64,000 nucleotides of DNA from Pseudomonas sp. BN417 (GTDB taxonomy: Bacteria > Pseudomonadota > Gammaproteobacteria > Pseudomonadales > Pseudomonadaceae). Under the pieces are notes generated by a model. That model was not told the origin of the DNA and did not search any database. It worked only from the letters and a program-made list of their open reading frames with translations. Below, one piece after another: positions 32,864 to 41,806 of the stretch (position 1 is the stretch's first letter; each line of letters opens with the position of its first letter). The stretch lies in NCBI RefSeq assembly GCF_029871205.1, contig NZ_SSOJ01000163.1:45140-109139 (forward strand). The letters run 5' to 3'. The position numbers were made by a program, and so were the translations under genes.

Positions 32864-33460
32864 TCACGCGGATAGTTTTTTCAAGGCGGCCCGAACGAAC
32901 TCGATCCGGTCGTTTCCGAAGAACAGCTCATCGCCCACAAAGAAGGACGGCACTCCGAATACACCACGCGAAGCCGCGGTTTCGTCATTCGAGGCCAGGC
33001 GTTCCTTGATGTAGGCAGAGCTCGAGTACTCCCATATGTCGATGTCGCAACCCTGCTTCTTGAGAAACGTGCTCTTGCCTTCCGATGTCAGCAGATCGTC
33101 GCTGCCCGCCCAGACCGCGGCGAACAACGCTGAATTGACAATCTCGAACACGCCCAGCTCTTGAGCCGCCAAGCCGGCGCGATTGATAAAACTGCCATCG
33201 AATTCGCGATCTCTCATCGCTCCCAGCAATACCAGATTGGGTGCCCAGGCAACTTCGTAGAGCTTGGCCCAGCGGGCCGAGTCGATGGCCGAGTAACGCG
33301 CTTTGGCCGGGCACTCAGGTGAGGGTTGGTTGTGCACCTTCCTCATGACGTTAACGATATCGACAACCTGATAAACCGTATGTGAGCTCAAATCCGCTAC
33401 CTGAGTGTTCGCCAGGTAGGTATAGGGGCTCCTGTAATCCAGCACGAACTCCAGCGACAT
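32864..33460 (-). CDS. DsbA-fold 2-hydroxychromene-2-carboxylate isomerase-like protein
   Basis: This 198-residue protein of the DSBA/HCCA isomerase family has no signal peptide. The N-terminal thioredoxin strand is followed by FVLDYRSPYTYLAN, where SPY replaces the CxxC of thiol oxidoreductases and matches the glutathione-binding start of HCCA isomerases. The C-terminal GVFGVPSFFVGDELFFGNDR is the family cis-Pro segment. GGAGAAATGGC precedes ATG 33460. It pairs with the SDR gene downstream and the acyl-CoA ligase upstream. Family members isomerise aromatic-ring degradation intermediates with glutathione; the specific substrate is not known. Confidence 0.88.
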   Translation of the reverse strand: MSLEFVLDYRSPYTYLANTQVADLSSHTVYQVVDIVNVMRKVHNQPSPECPAKARYSAIDSARWAKLYEVAWAPNLVLLGAMRDREFDGSFINRAGLAAQELGVFEIVNSALFAAVWAGSDDLLTSEGKSTFLKKQGCDIDIWEYSSSAYIKERLASNDETAASRGVFGVPSFFVGDELFFGNDRIEFVRAALKKLSA

Positions 33461-33662
33461 GCCATTTCTCCTGTGGTGCCTGGGCTTCTGGATGTCCAAT
33501 GGAATCCAGAAGCCCAAAAAAATCAGCTAGCCAACGTCTGGAAATATGCGGCGCTGGACCAGGGCTAAGCCCTGGTCTCAGTCCAAACGTAGGGTCAATC
33601 GACGAGTGCCCTCTGCAGCTGTCAGGTGCGGATCGCTCTAACCCGATCGCTGCGCAGCCAAG

Positions 33663-35294
33663 CTAGCGCCGCAGGTCCTTGCGCAAGATCTTCCCAACTG
33701 GCGACTTGGGCAATGCGCTGGTAAACGTGATGTGTCGCGGAATCTTGTAGGCCGTCAGCTGCTCTCGGCAATGCTGTCTGATCTGCTCCGGCGTAACATC
33801 TGGGCTCCGGGGGACGACAAATAGATGAGGCACCTCACCCGATCGGGCGTCCGGCACACCTATGCAGGCACACTCCACCACCTCCGGGTGCGCGGCCGCC
33901 ACTGCCTCGATCTCATTCGGATACACGTTGAACCCCGAGACCAGGATCATGTCTTTCTTGCGATCGACAATCTGCATGAATCCGTCATCACCCATGGTGA
34001 CTATGTCGCCGGTCTTGAACCAGCCATCCGGGGTAAAGGCCTTGCTCGTCTCTTCGGGATTGTTCCAGTAGCCGGCAAACAGCTGTGGTCCTTTGATCAG
34101 CAGCTCTCCGGGAGCATTCAGCGGAACAGGGACCCCGTCATCATCCACGACACGAACGTCGGTCGAGGGCATCGGCACGCCGATGCTGCCATTTCTCCCC
34201 GGAGGGTTGAACATGGCGCAGGGGGATGTTTCCGTCAGCCCGTAGGCTTCAGTAATCGGCATGCCTCCCGCTGCGATCCAGCGTTTCACCACGGCCTGCT
34301 GAACAGAGGCACCTGCACCTATCACATAGCTCGTCCGGGAAAAGTCGACGCGTTGCAGATCCGGACTGTCCACCAGACTGTTGAACAGCGTATTGACCCC
34401 CATGAACATGTCGAAGGGCTCTCGTCGAAGTTCGTCGAGTACAGAAACCGGATCTCGCGGATTGGGGATGAGACGAAGACTCGAACCTGTCGCAATCGAC
34501 AACAGAGCAACAGCCAACGGGTACACGTGATAGAGCGGCAAGGGCAGTACGATGGAAATCGGGGCGTCATGTGCCGGTGGCGCTAGCCACAGAAGAATCA
34601 ACTCCAGGCTGACGCCCACGCTTTTGTGGGTCAGCATCGCCCCTTTCGAAACGCCCGTAGTACCGCCGGTGTATTGCAGAAATGCAATGTCGTCCAGCGT
34701 CACCCGCAGATCGCCAGGATGAGCATTCCCACCGCGCGCAATCACGGAAGCGAGAGGCCGGGTGGAGCCAGTCGATGAGTCTGGCTGAACTGCTGCTTGC
34801 CCTGATTCGTGTGCACGAATCCTTTCCATCAATGCAGCCAAGGGAGCGGTCAGCACATGCTCTACCGCTGTGTGGTCTGCGATCTGCTCGAAGGCCTGGG
34901 TGAGCCCTTCAGCGATGATTAGACACCTGGTCCCCGAGTCACGAAGCTGGTGCTCCAGCTCCCTGGGCGTATACAGAGGATTGACGTTGACGATGGTCAA
35001 GCCGGCCTGGAGAACTCCCGCCATTGCTACGAGGTACGCCAGGCAATTGGGCATCATCAAGGCGACCCGATCACCCTTTTCGAGTTCCAGCTGTCGGAGG
35101 TGGCTGGCGAGATTCGTCGATAGCACCTCCAGCCGGCCGTAGCTCAATGCCTCGCCAAGGCAGAAAGCCGCAATGCGATCAGGATAGAGCCTGAACGAGC
35201 GCTCGAGAGTGGCGACAAGCGTACTGATGCCAGCCGTATCAATTTCCTTTGGAAAATCAGATGGATAACTCTGATGCCAGATCTGTTGCTGCAT
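33663..35294 (-). CDS. Acyl-CoA synthetase (AMP-forming, long-chain/aromatic acid-CoA ligase type)
   Basis: This 543-residue adenylate-forming enzyme activates a carboxylic acid to its CoA thioester. The ATP-binding P-loop-like motif is YTGGTTGVSKGAMLTH (about 210-225). Others are EAYGLTETSPCAMFNP (A5), GWFKTGDIVTMGDDGFMQIVDRKKDMI (A7-A8) and the final catalytic Lys in SPVGKILRKDL. The overall length and NVNPLYTPRELEHQL resemble FadD-type ligases. GGGAG lies 6 bases before ATG 35294. Its promoter faces that of the thioesterase, and both lie over a TetR-type palindrome. It is probably repressed by the TetR regulator at 36218. Confidence 0.9.
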   Translation of the reverse strand: MQQQIWHQSYPSDFPKEIDTAGISTLVATLERSFRLYPDRIAAFCLGEALSYGRLEVLSTNLASHLRQLELEKGDRVALMMPNCLAYLVAMAGVLQAGLTIVNVNPLYTPRELEHQLRDSGTRCLIIAEGLTQAFEQIADHTAVEHVLTAPLAALMERIRAHESGQAAVQPDSSTGSTRPLASVIARGGNAHPGDLRVTLDDIAFLQYTGGTTGVSKGAMLTHKSVGVSLELILLWLAPPAHDAPISIVLPLPLYHVYPLAVALLSIATGSSLRLIPNPRDPVSVLDELRREPFDMFMGVNTLFNSLVDSPDLQRVDFSRTSYVIGAGASVQQAVVKRWIAAGGMPITEAYGLTETSPCAMFNPPGRNGSIGVPMPSTDVRVVDDDGVPVPLNAPGELLIKGPQLFAGYWNNPEETSKAFTPDGWFKTGDIVTMGDDGFMQIVDRKKDMILVSGFNVYPNEIEAVAAAHPEVVECACIGVPDARSGEVPHLFVVPRSPDVTPEQIRQHCREQLTAYKIPRHITFTSALPKSPVGKILRKDLRR

Positions 35295-35377
35295 TGACGA
35301 CTCCCGCATTCGTGCTGTTGTTCTGTTGTTGAGGAGACCTGCTTTCCTTGCCAGGCGACTTGCGCGCCATATAAAAA

Positions 35378-35401
35378 ACGATCGTTTACTGAACGAACGT
35401 T
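35378..35401. promoter_or_regulatory. Putative TetR operator between the ligase and thioesterase genes
   Basis: It contains ACGATCGTTTACTGAACG followed by AACGTT. It shares ACGATCGTTTA and AACGA with the site before the TetR gene (36151-36168). The core CGTTTACTGAACG (35383-35395) is an imperfect palindrome. It lies in the divergent promoter region, so it could control both genes. Confidence 0.62.
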
Positions 35402-35535
35402 ATGCTATGCTCCCCAGCGTGTCAAACGTGATTCGAATTGAAGTGCAATGCCGCCCTTGTGGCTTCAGAACGTCGCCGGAGTGCCCTTTCCAGGCGCTGC
35501 CCATTCGCGTGAAAGCTATGCAGGAGTCAATCAGA

Positions 35536-35973
35536 ATGAATTGGGATAGACCGAACCCTTTTCTGATCGAAGTCGTGGTGGGTAACGCAGATATTGATGG
35601 CCTGGGTCACGTCAATCATTCGATATACGTGAAGTGGCTCGAGCAGTGCTCGTGGACTCAATCTTTGAGCCTGGGCATGTCATTGTCGGACTACCAACGA
35701 ATGGATCGTGGGATGGCGGTGGTTCGCAACGAGCTCGACTATCTGGCCAGCGCCTACGAAGGTGATCGCTTGCTGGTGGGCACCTGGATCGTCGCTCTGG
35801 AAAAGCGCGTCAAGCTGGTCCGCCAATTCCAGATTATCCGGCCGGCAGATCGGCAGTTGCTGCTGAGAGCGCAAACCTCATTCGTTTGCGTCGAGATCTC
35901 CAGCGGCAAGCCCAGGCGAATGCCGGAGGAATTCCTGGAGGCTTACGAGCGGGCCTGTGCGCGGGACGCTTAA
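35536..35973 (+). CDS. Acyl-CoA thioesterase (hot-dog fold, YbgC/4HBT-like)
   Basis: This 145-residue hot-dog-fold protein has the 4-hydroxybenzoyl-CoA thioesterase-type active-site helix start DIDGLGHVNHSIYVKWLEQ (about residues 15-33), where Asp and the His/Asn pair act in thioester hydrolysis. The second half has ALEKRVKLVRQFQII, as in YbgC relatives. ATG 35536 is selected because AGGAG lies 9 bases upstream; longer in-frame starts lack one. It is divergent from the acyl-CoA ligase across a TetR-like palindrome, so the pair would activate and release acyl groups under common control. Confidence 0.88.
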   Translation: MNWDRPNPFLIEVVVGNADIDGLGHVNHSIYVKWLEQCSWTQSLSLGMSLSDYQRMDRGMAVVRNELDYLASAYEGDRLLVGTWIVALEKRVKLVRQFQIIRPADRQLLLRAQTSFVCVEISSGKPRRMPEEFLEAYERACARDA

Positions 35974-36150
35974 TCACCAATTGGCGTCCTTGAGAAAACG
36001 GTGGAATCGGGCCAACGAACGGAGCGACGCCTCTGTCCTCAGGGCTGATTACTGCCGCACCTTGGTACTGCACGTCGCCCCGAAAACCTACTCCTCGGAA
36101 TGACGGCCGGATTATCTGGATCTAACTCCAGGGATTTCACCCATTCCGAG

Positions 36151-36168
36151 ACGATCGTTTAGTAAACG
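36151..36168. promoter_or_regulatory. Putative TetR operator upstream of the TetR gene
   Basis: ACGATCGTTTAGTAAACG includes the perfect 13-bp palindrome CGTTTAGTAAACG (36156-36168). It lies about 50 bases before the TetR start codon and matches the site at 35378-35401, suggesting autoregulation and shared control. Confidence 0.68.
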
Positions 36169-36217
36169 AGTTATTTGCTACGCTTTATCTACTTCATACG
36201 GCTCCAAAGGAACCCAG

Positions 36218-36781
36218 ATGCGCTACTCCAAGACACACAAGATTGAGACACGCGCAAAGCTGATAGAGACCGCCAGGGCGATCACGAAGAAAGGTGGCTT
36301 CAGCTCAACGGGAGTGGATGCTCTGATGTCAGCCGTTGGCATGACGGGGGGCGCTTTCTACAGTCACTTCCCGTCCAAACAGGCACTCTTCCAAGCTGTG
36401 ATCGAGGATGAGATCAGAAATAGCGCCGAAATGTTGGCTGGCGGGGAAAACGCTTCCGGCGAGCAGTTGGAACGATGCTTGCGCGACTACCTGAGTACAT
36501 TTCATGTCCTGCATCCCGAGGAAGGCTGTGTGCTGCCTGCTCTCGGCGGGGAGATCGCACGCGCAGAGCCCGAGGTGCGGGGGGCTGTTGAGAAGGGACT
36601 GAAGCAAATCCAAAAGGCCTGGGCCAGTCGTGTTGGCGATTCGGATGCTGCTTGGGCCATCATCGCCCAGTGTGTAGGGGCGTTGATATTGTCCCGAGCG
36701 GTCGAAAAGGAAAAGACTCGAAAGGAGATCATTGCCTCGACCCGCAGGGCCATTGAAAAAAACCACTTCCGCCAAGAGTAG
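36218..36781 (+). CDS. TetR-family repressor
   Basis: This 187-residue regulator has an N-terminal TetR HTH: TRAKLIETARAITKKGGF, then GVDALMSAVGMTGGAFYSHF and PSKQALFQAVIE (about residues 11-60). The ligand domain (about 75-185) is helical, with EEGCVLPALGGEIAR typical of a TetR subgroup near fatty-acid and phenol genes. AAGGA lies 7 bases before the ATG. Its promoter holds the perfect palindrome at 36156-36168, repeated in the ligase/thioesterase promoter. The ligand is likely an acyl-CoA or aromatic acid-CoA, by context only. Confidence 0.92.
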   Translation: MRYSKTHKIETRAKLIETARAITKKGGFSSTGVDALMSAVGMTGGAFYSHFPSKQALFQAVIEDEIRNSAEMLAGGENASGEQLERCLRDYLSTFHVLHPEEGCVLPALGGEIARAEPEVRGAVEKGLKQIQKAWASRVGDSDAAWAIIAQCVGALILSRAVEKEKTRKEIIASTRRAIEKNHFRQE

Positions 36782-36938
36782 TGAGCAGCTTTAGCCGGCA
36801 TCCTCACTTCCCCCGGAACTCCGCGATAACCCTTACGAAAGCAGCCAAGTGCAGTCCAGGAAAGCTGTCGGCTTCCTCTGCCTCGAAAACCATACAGCGC
36901 TGCGCCGAGTCATTCGGAAAGTTGAAAGCAGGTGTCAG

Positions 36939-37556
36939 TCAGCGCTGGAAAACCCGGTCGAGCCGCTCCCTGGCCTCCCTGGCTTTGCGCGCCAGCACGG
37001 GACGCAGATCCTCGACCCGAATCCTCGAATCAGCCAGTTCACCACCCACGACGAAGCTGGTGGATCGGGCCAGCGCCGCTCCGCTCATCGCATCCTTGAC
37101 GTCGGCTTCGAAGAACAGGGAAAACCTGTCGCCTACCTGGGGCTCGGCAGTGTCGGCCTGCGGCGCTCGCTTCAAACCGGTCACGGATAGCTGGATGCGC
37201 AGTGCCTGGGGCTCAGGCTGGCCGACCATCTCATAGCCGTTCGAGAGCAGTTCCCGACGCAATTGCCGCTGGAAAAAAAACAGCAGCGTGTCGATTTCCC
37301 TGGCAGTGAAGTCCAGCCCCGAGCCATCCGAAAGCACTAGCCGCGGCGGTTCCAGAAGAACCCTCTTGCGATACTGCTCAGCCAGGGCGACACCCGAAGC
37401 CTGCCAATAGCGGACATCCCCTTGCTCAGCCCGGGGAGCGAGAGCCGCATGGTCGTCCGGGAACCCCGGATTTTCGGAGCCTGTCTGCGGTGCTGCGCTG
37501 CAGCCGGCCAACAGCCCCGCCAGGAGCGGAGCGATGATGCTCAGTTTCAGGATCAT
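36939..37556 (-). CDS. DUF3313-like outer-membrane lipoprotein (copy 1)
   Basis: This 205-residue lipoprotein has a signal peptide with lipobox LLAGC (Cys about residue 19). The rest has RKRVLLEPPRLVLSDGSGLDFTARE, FQRQLRRELLSNGYEMV and a C-terminal ARKAREARERLDRVFQR helix, the layout of DUF3313 proteins. It is related to the lipoprotein at 41807-42502, which shares F-R/Q-xQL-x-x-ELLS-x-GYE-x-V and the terminal RERLDR-FQ. The function is unknown; residue +2 after Cys is Ser, so outer-membrane sorting is expected. Confidence 0.8.
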   Translation of the reverse strand: MILKLSIIAPLLAGLLAGCSAAPQTGSENPGFPDDHAALAPRAEQGDVRYWQASGVALAEQYRKRVLLEPPRLVLSDGSGLDFTAREIDTLLFFFQRQLRRELLSNGYEMVGQPEPQALRIQLSVTGLKRAPQADTAEPQVGDRFSLFFEADVKDAMSGAALARSTSFVVGGELADSRIRVEDLRPVLARKAREARERLDRVFQR

Positions 37557-37624
37557 TTCCAGTACTCGATGGATCCATCACGGCTGGTGCGGGCCCGAAG
37601 CCCACCCAGGACCTGCCCTAGGGA

Positions 37625-38092
37625 TCAGAAATAACGCGTGCCCTTGATGCTGCATTCGTCGATGCCCGCAGGTGGAGTCTCTTCGCTGGGGACTGTGAAG
37701 CCTTGGCTGTCCAGGCCAACGACGGACTCGACTTCCAGGCAGTCGATACCCTCCTCTACCGGCAGCGAAAAGAGCTCTACGGTTTCGGCAAGCTCGATCC
37801 GATGCACCTCAGTACCTAGCGAAACCCCATTGCTGAATACCTCCAGGCGCAGGTCGACGTAGCGAATGTCTTCGTATTCGGCGCGGCTCAGGACGCCGAC
37901 GAAGGTGGCTTCCTCTTCGATGTCCTGGACCCAGTGCGCGCGCAGATGGGCCTGGGCGACTGCTGCGCTGGAAGCGAAGCAGCACGTGATCGCCAGGATC
38001 AGCAGGCTTGCGACCTTCCTGTATTGACCGCCCACGGGCAGGAGCAGCCTGCCCAGGCTTCGTGGGGTAAGGTCGGCATGATCAATCATCAT
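37625..38092 (-). CDS. Hypothetical exported protein
   Basis: This 155-residue protein has an internal hydrophobic segment (RKVASLLILAITCCFASSAAVAQA, about 25-48) that looks like a signal peptide with a long N-region, so the true start may be downstream of 38092. No ribosome binding site is obvious for the first ATG. The mature part is acidic and beta-rich (YVDLRLEVFSNGVSLG, ECSIKGTRYF), with three cysteines in its second half. No family was recognised. It is 24 bases from the membrane protein gene at 38117-39208 and on the same strand. Confidence 0.6.
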   Translation of the reverse strand: MMIDHADLTPRSLGRLLLPVGGQYRKVASLLILAITCCFASSAAVAQAHLRAHWVQDIEEEATFVGVLSRAEYEDIRYVDLRLEVFSNGVSLGTEVHRIELAETVELFSLPVEEGIDCLEVESVVGLDSQGFTVPSEETPPAGIDECSIKGTRYF

Positions 38093-38116
38093 CGGACTGG
38101 ACCATTTCAGGGTGGA

Positions 38117-39208
38117 TCAACGGCTGGATACATGGCTGGCCAGGGGCCGCAGGGCCAGCCACGTGCGCCAGCGATCGAGATCGCCCCTGGCCATCTCGAA
38201 CAGGCTTCGCGTGTTCAACGCTTCCAGGGAACTGATGCACGCCTCGAGCGCAGTCGCTTCGACACGGCACGGGTTCTCCGCCGGTAGCCTGGTGCCCGTC
38301 AGGTAGGTCGCCAGGAAGTAGGAGGCCGCGAAGTCGGAGGGAAACTCATGTACGCCGCCGGCATGCAGCCAGGCACTCATCTTCTCGGCAAGGTGGCTCG
38401 CGTAATCCTTGGCGTCACGGCTGAAGTCGACCGACTCGCAGTCCTCCAGATAGATAAGACTGGCAGTGTCGTTGAGAACCCGCCCGCGAACTCTGCAGTA
38501 CAACCCGACATATTCACCCTCCATCAAGAGCCCGGTATATCGCCCCACGTCCCCGTGAAGTTCGGCCTGGACATTGGAAAAGTCATCGTTACCGGGAAGT
38601 TCAACGATAACGTCGTCGGCAAAATTAACGCGTACACCGACGATTTCACCGCTGACGATTATCTTCTTGCCCTTGTAGAGTTCTTCCGCTGCCAACTCGT
38701 CATCCTTATAGATGCTCGCCAGTCTGGAACTTGGCAGGCGCTCGACCGGGCTGACCATGGCCAATTCGACAAGGGCCGACTTACCTCCCGCGAGCCCTAC
38801 CAGGTAATCCTGCTCCATGACATTGCGAAAGAAACTCAAGGCCCCCTGGTCAACTTCCGGCCCGGAGGATTTATCGGCCTTTCCTTCCCCATCGCCGTCG
38901 AATAGCGACTGGAAATATCCGGAGACCTTTGCCAGATCCTTCGATAGTGCATCCGGAATCTCCGAACTTATCGAGACATAGGCGCCAATCAGAAATAACG
39001 GAAAGGCCAGCGTCGCGAAGACGATGCCATCGATCGACTTGCCAATAAGGCGATTAACGATATGCCAGAGGTCCGGGCAGAGCAGGACTGCCGCGACAAA
39101 AATGGCCGTTCCTCCTGCGAACGAACTGTTGATCGCTCCCACGGACAAGACTGCCAGCAGGCAGCAGGACACCCAGCAGAAAAAGCGGAAAACACTCTCG
39201 ACTCTCAA
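38117..39208 (-). CDS. Inner-membrane protein with an OB-fold (tRNA_anti-like) domain
   Basis: This 363-residue protein has three N-terminal hydrophobic segments (about 7-25, 29-46, 61-80). A soluble region follows, with an OB-fold-like stretch over about 175-260: YKGKKIIVSGEIVGVRVNF, VQAELHGD and GLYCRVRGRVLNDTASLIYLEDC. The pattern matches the tRNA_anti-like domain of membrane-associated proteins of unknown function. The C-terminal 100 residues are helical. It forms a probable unit with the exported protein downstream. No enzyme motif is visible. Confidence 0.72.
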   Translation of the reverse strand: MRVESVFRFFCWVSCCLLAVLSVGAINSSFAGGTAIFVAAVLLCPDLWHIVNRLIGKSIDGIVFATLAFPLFLIGAYVSISSEIPDALSKDLAKVSGYFQSLFDGDGEGKADKSSGPEVDQGALSFFRNVMEQDYLVGLAGGKSALVELAMVSPVERLPSSRLASIYKDDELAAEELYKGKKIIVSGEIVGVRVNFADDVIVELPGNDDFSNVQAELHGDVGRYTGLLMEGEYVGLYCRVRGRVLNDTASLIYLEDCESVDFSRDAKDYASHLAEKMSAWLHAGGVHEFPSDFAASYFLATYLTGTRLPAENPCRVEATALEACISSLEALNTRSLFEMARGDLDRWRTWLALRPLASHVSSR

Positions 39209-39454
39209 CTGACTTCACTCGCCGAACATTAGTAAATTAAGCCACGCAAGATCCGATAACCGACTCTCGCCATGGCACGTCACGGAATTATCCGTGGGAG
39301 CGAAGCCAATCAAAGTCATCAATATTCATTTTCTATCAAATCACCCCATCCGACCCTGAAAGGCGTATCAATCCAGGCTATCGGCTCAGTACTATTCCGT
39401 TTTCTCGCCAGAGTCTGGCTTCGCAACTTTCAAGTTCATCATCACGGAATTCAG

Positions 39455-40084
39455 ATGCGCTACTCCAACAGGCGAACCATCGCCTCCATTGCGATTCTTT
39501 TCACACTGCTGCTGTCTGGTTGTGCAGTAACGCCACCCGTCGACCAAAGTAATATCTGCTCGATATTCAGGGAAAAGTCAGGCTGGCACGAAAGTGCACT
39601 GGATATGCAGGAGCGCTGGAATGTCCCCCTGTATGTGCCAATGGCCTTCATGCAGCAGGAGTCGAGTTTCCGTAGCGACGCCCTGCCGCCCAGGCGTTAT
39701 GCATTGGGTTTCATTCCTTGGGGACGGGTAAGTTCCGCCTATGGATACAGCCAGGCCAAGACAGAGACCTGGAGTGACTACCTCAAGGAAACCGGCAATT
39801 GGGGAGCGGAACGGGACGACTTTGCCGATGCCATGGATTTCATGGGCTGGTACATCAGCAAGACGCAGAAAGTAAACGGGATATCCGTCTCCAACGCCTC
39901 GGCCCAGTATCTGAACTATCACGAAGGCTGGGGCGGATATCGCAAGCGCAGTTACGAGCGCAAACCCTGGTTGAAAACTGTCGCGGCGCGGGTCGGGGAT
40001 CGGTCCGAGACGTACAGCCGGCAATACCAGGGCTGCAAGCAAAGCTTGCCGGATGGATTCTTCGAGCGGCTTTTCAGCTCCTGA
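39455..40084 (+). CDS. Lytic transglycosylase-like lipoprotein (SLT fold)
   Basis: This 209-residue predicted lipoprotein has lipobox LLLSGC (Cys about 23). The SLT-type catalytic Glu is in AFMQQESSFRSDALPP (about residue 67), and FIPWGRVSSAYGYSQAKTETW and YLNYHEGWGGY follow, as in small Pseudomonas muramidase-like lipoproteins. It would cleave peptidoglycan between MurNAc and GlcNAc, forming the 1,6-anhydro product. ATG 39455 is chosen because the lipoprotein signal starts there; GGA is the only upstream site. The longer frame (from 39272) is rejected. Confidence 0.82.
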   Translation: MRYSNRRTIASIAILFTLLLSGCAVTPPVDQSNICSIFREKSGWHESALDMQERWNVPLYVPMAFMQQESSFRSDALPPRRYALGFIPWGRVSSAYGYSQAKTETWSDYLKETGNWGAERDDFADAMDFMGWYISKTQKVNGISVSNASAQYLNYHEGWGGYRKRSYERKPWLKTVAARVGDRSETYSRQYQGCKQSLPDGFFERLFSS

Positions 40085-40144
40085 ACCGCGGCGCCGCCAA
40101 CCTGGCTCGAATCCCCCGTTGGCGGAGGATTCACCGCTATCACC

Positions 40145-40618
40145 TTATCGGTAAAGGCATCGGACGTAGTCCAGTTCCTGGGTGTAGTAGCAGATGGTGT
40201 TTTCCACCTGGGTCGGCAAGAACTCAAGGTGCAGGGCCGCCCCGGTCGCCAGGCCGTACTGTCGGCCGAAGAACACGTCCGGAACTTCGCTCAGCCCGGA
40301 AAGCGGGTTGCTGCGGCTGCTCTGCGCCTGCTGGATCTCGAGCTCCAGGCTGCTCCTGCCGAAACTCACCGCCTTCGCAGACAGGGAGGCGTAATTCAGG
40401 TTCGCCTCCGACTTTTCAATCACGGCGAGGCTCAGGGTGTCGCCGATGATCAGCCGCTCTTCCGAGTGGATCATCTCGCCGCTGTTCAGGACGATGTTGT
40501 TCGTGCCGTGGTAGGAAACCCCCTTGGTATAGGCGGGCCGGTCGAAGACGACTCCGGCCAGGGCCAGCAACGCCATGCCGGAAAGAATGAACAGGTGCTT
40601 GAAACGGACGAAGTTCAT
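40145..40618 (-). CDS. Small membrane protein coupled to the ToxR-like regulator (ToxS-like partner)
   Basis: This 157-residue protein has one N-terminal hydrophobic helix (about 7-25), and the rest is predicted periplasmic. Two cysteines sit at the end (143 and 154). GGAGG precedes ATG 40618, and its start overlaps the stop of the upstream ToxR-like gene by ATGA, so translation is coupled. No sequence family was recognised, but the arrangement (winged-helix membrane regulator followed by a single-span periplasmic protein) matches ToxR-ToxS. The function as a partner is inference. Confidence 0.62.
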   Translation of the reverse strand: MNFVRFKHLFILSGMALLALAGVVFDRPAYTKGVSYHGTNNIVLNSGEMIHSEERLIIGDTLSLAVIEKSEANLNYASLSAKAVSFGRSSLELEIQQAQSSRSNPLSGLSEVPDVFFGRQYGLATGAALHLEFLPTQVENTICYYTQELDYVRCLYR

Positions 40619-41460
40619 TGGCTGTCCTCCAGGCACTTCCTGACCATTGCGAGTTTCAGGTTTTCCATCTTGTTGTCTTCGGAAAACATCAGGTTGCCGG
40701 TTCTTCCATCCGCCCTCACACAACTCAGGTCAAAGAGCCGGTTCGCCTTGTTGACCCAAACCTCTCCTGCCGGGTGAACATCCCGGGATTCCAGCACGGG
40801 TTTGAAGTCTGCCATCAGCCTTTCGGTTTCCGCTTCGTTCACGCCGACGAACCGGTAGGTCACCGGCCCCTTGACCACAGTTGCAATGGCCAGTTCGGAG
40901 CCCATCCCATCGAACAGCCCGCCCCTATAGCAGAAAACCGCAACAAGCAGGCCTGACATCAATACGTAAGCTGGCAACAGCAACCGTCCCCAGTCGAACT
41001 TCGTCCCGGCGCGGTGCAACACTTCCGTCTGCACCGGTTCGGGAGCATTTTCATTCGACAGGCTGATTTCTTCAGCCGCGGCCTCTTCGGTTTCCTCGGC
41101 GGAAACCGCGCCAGCTTCGTCGACTACATAACTGGCATTGAATCGATAGCCACGCCTTGGAACTGTCTGCAACAAGTCGTGGTCACGACCGTCGTTGATC
41201 AGGTTGCGCAAGGTGAAGATCGCCTGGTTCAAACTTCCCGCAGCGACTACACGATTATCCCAGGCGAACTCCATGATCTCGCTGCGACTCTTTATTTCTC
41301 CGGGCTCCAGCAACAGCAGTTGCAGGAGTCGAGATTCCGCATAGGCCAAAGTGACGGAGTTCACTTCGCCCCCCTGCGGCGCGAAACTCAATTGATTGGT
41401 TGCAGCGTCGAGAGTCGCCGTATCGCCATTCTTCAATAAAAACTGAAACTTGCTTCTCAT
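40615..41460 (-). CDS. ToxR/CadC-like membrane-anchored winged-helix regulator
   Basis: This 281-residue protein has an OmpR-type winged helix (about 30-110), including SLNQAIFTLRNLINDG and TVPRRGYRFNA. An acidic linker (about 118-150) and one transmembrane helix (159-178) follow. The periplasmic domain of about 100 residues has two cysteines, Cys247 and Cys276, like the disulfide pair of ToxR. It should bind DNA from the membrane and sense a periplasmic signal. ATG 41460 has GGAAAG upstream; the longer frame has no site. It overlaps the next gene by 4 bases. No CadC lysine-sensing features were recognised. Possible targets are the outer-membrane genes around it. Confidence 0.85.
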   Translation of the reverse strand: MRSKFQFLLKNGDTATLDAATNQLSFAPQGGEVNSVTLAYAESRLLQLLLLEPGEIKSRSEIMEFAWDNRVVAAGSLNQAIFTLRNLINDGRDHDLLQTVPRRGYRFNASYVVDEAGAVSAEETEEAAAEEISLSNENAPEPVQTEVLHRAGTKFDWGRLLLPAYVLMSGLLVAVFCYRGGLFDGMGSELAIATVVKGPVTYRFVGVNEAETERLMADFKPVLESRDVHPAGEVWVNKANRLFDLSCVRADGRTGNLMFSEDNKMENLKLAMVRKCLEDSQ

Positions 41461-41806
41461 GCTTTCCGGTGAATCTTGCACTGATAATGGATGACCGCCA
41501 GGCGGCTGCCTTATTTTCCCGCACAACTGATCTTCAAAGTCGATCAAAAACCGAAAATAACGATTTTTGATTCGGTGTATCGACCTTCTCCAGTGAAAAT
41601 TGCCCACACCACAATCATGAGTGTGAGGCCCGACCATTCCATCCGTTGTCGCTCCCCGCCAGCCTAACCAGCCACGGCGACCGATCCCCGAAGCTTAGCC
41701 AGCATCGCCCCACTATCCAGCGATCGCGGCAAGCGCAGTGTTCTTTCTGCAATGCCTCGAAAACACGGCTGACGAAGCCTTTGAACATCCGCTTCTGGAA
41801 CTTTCC

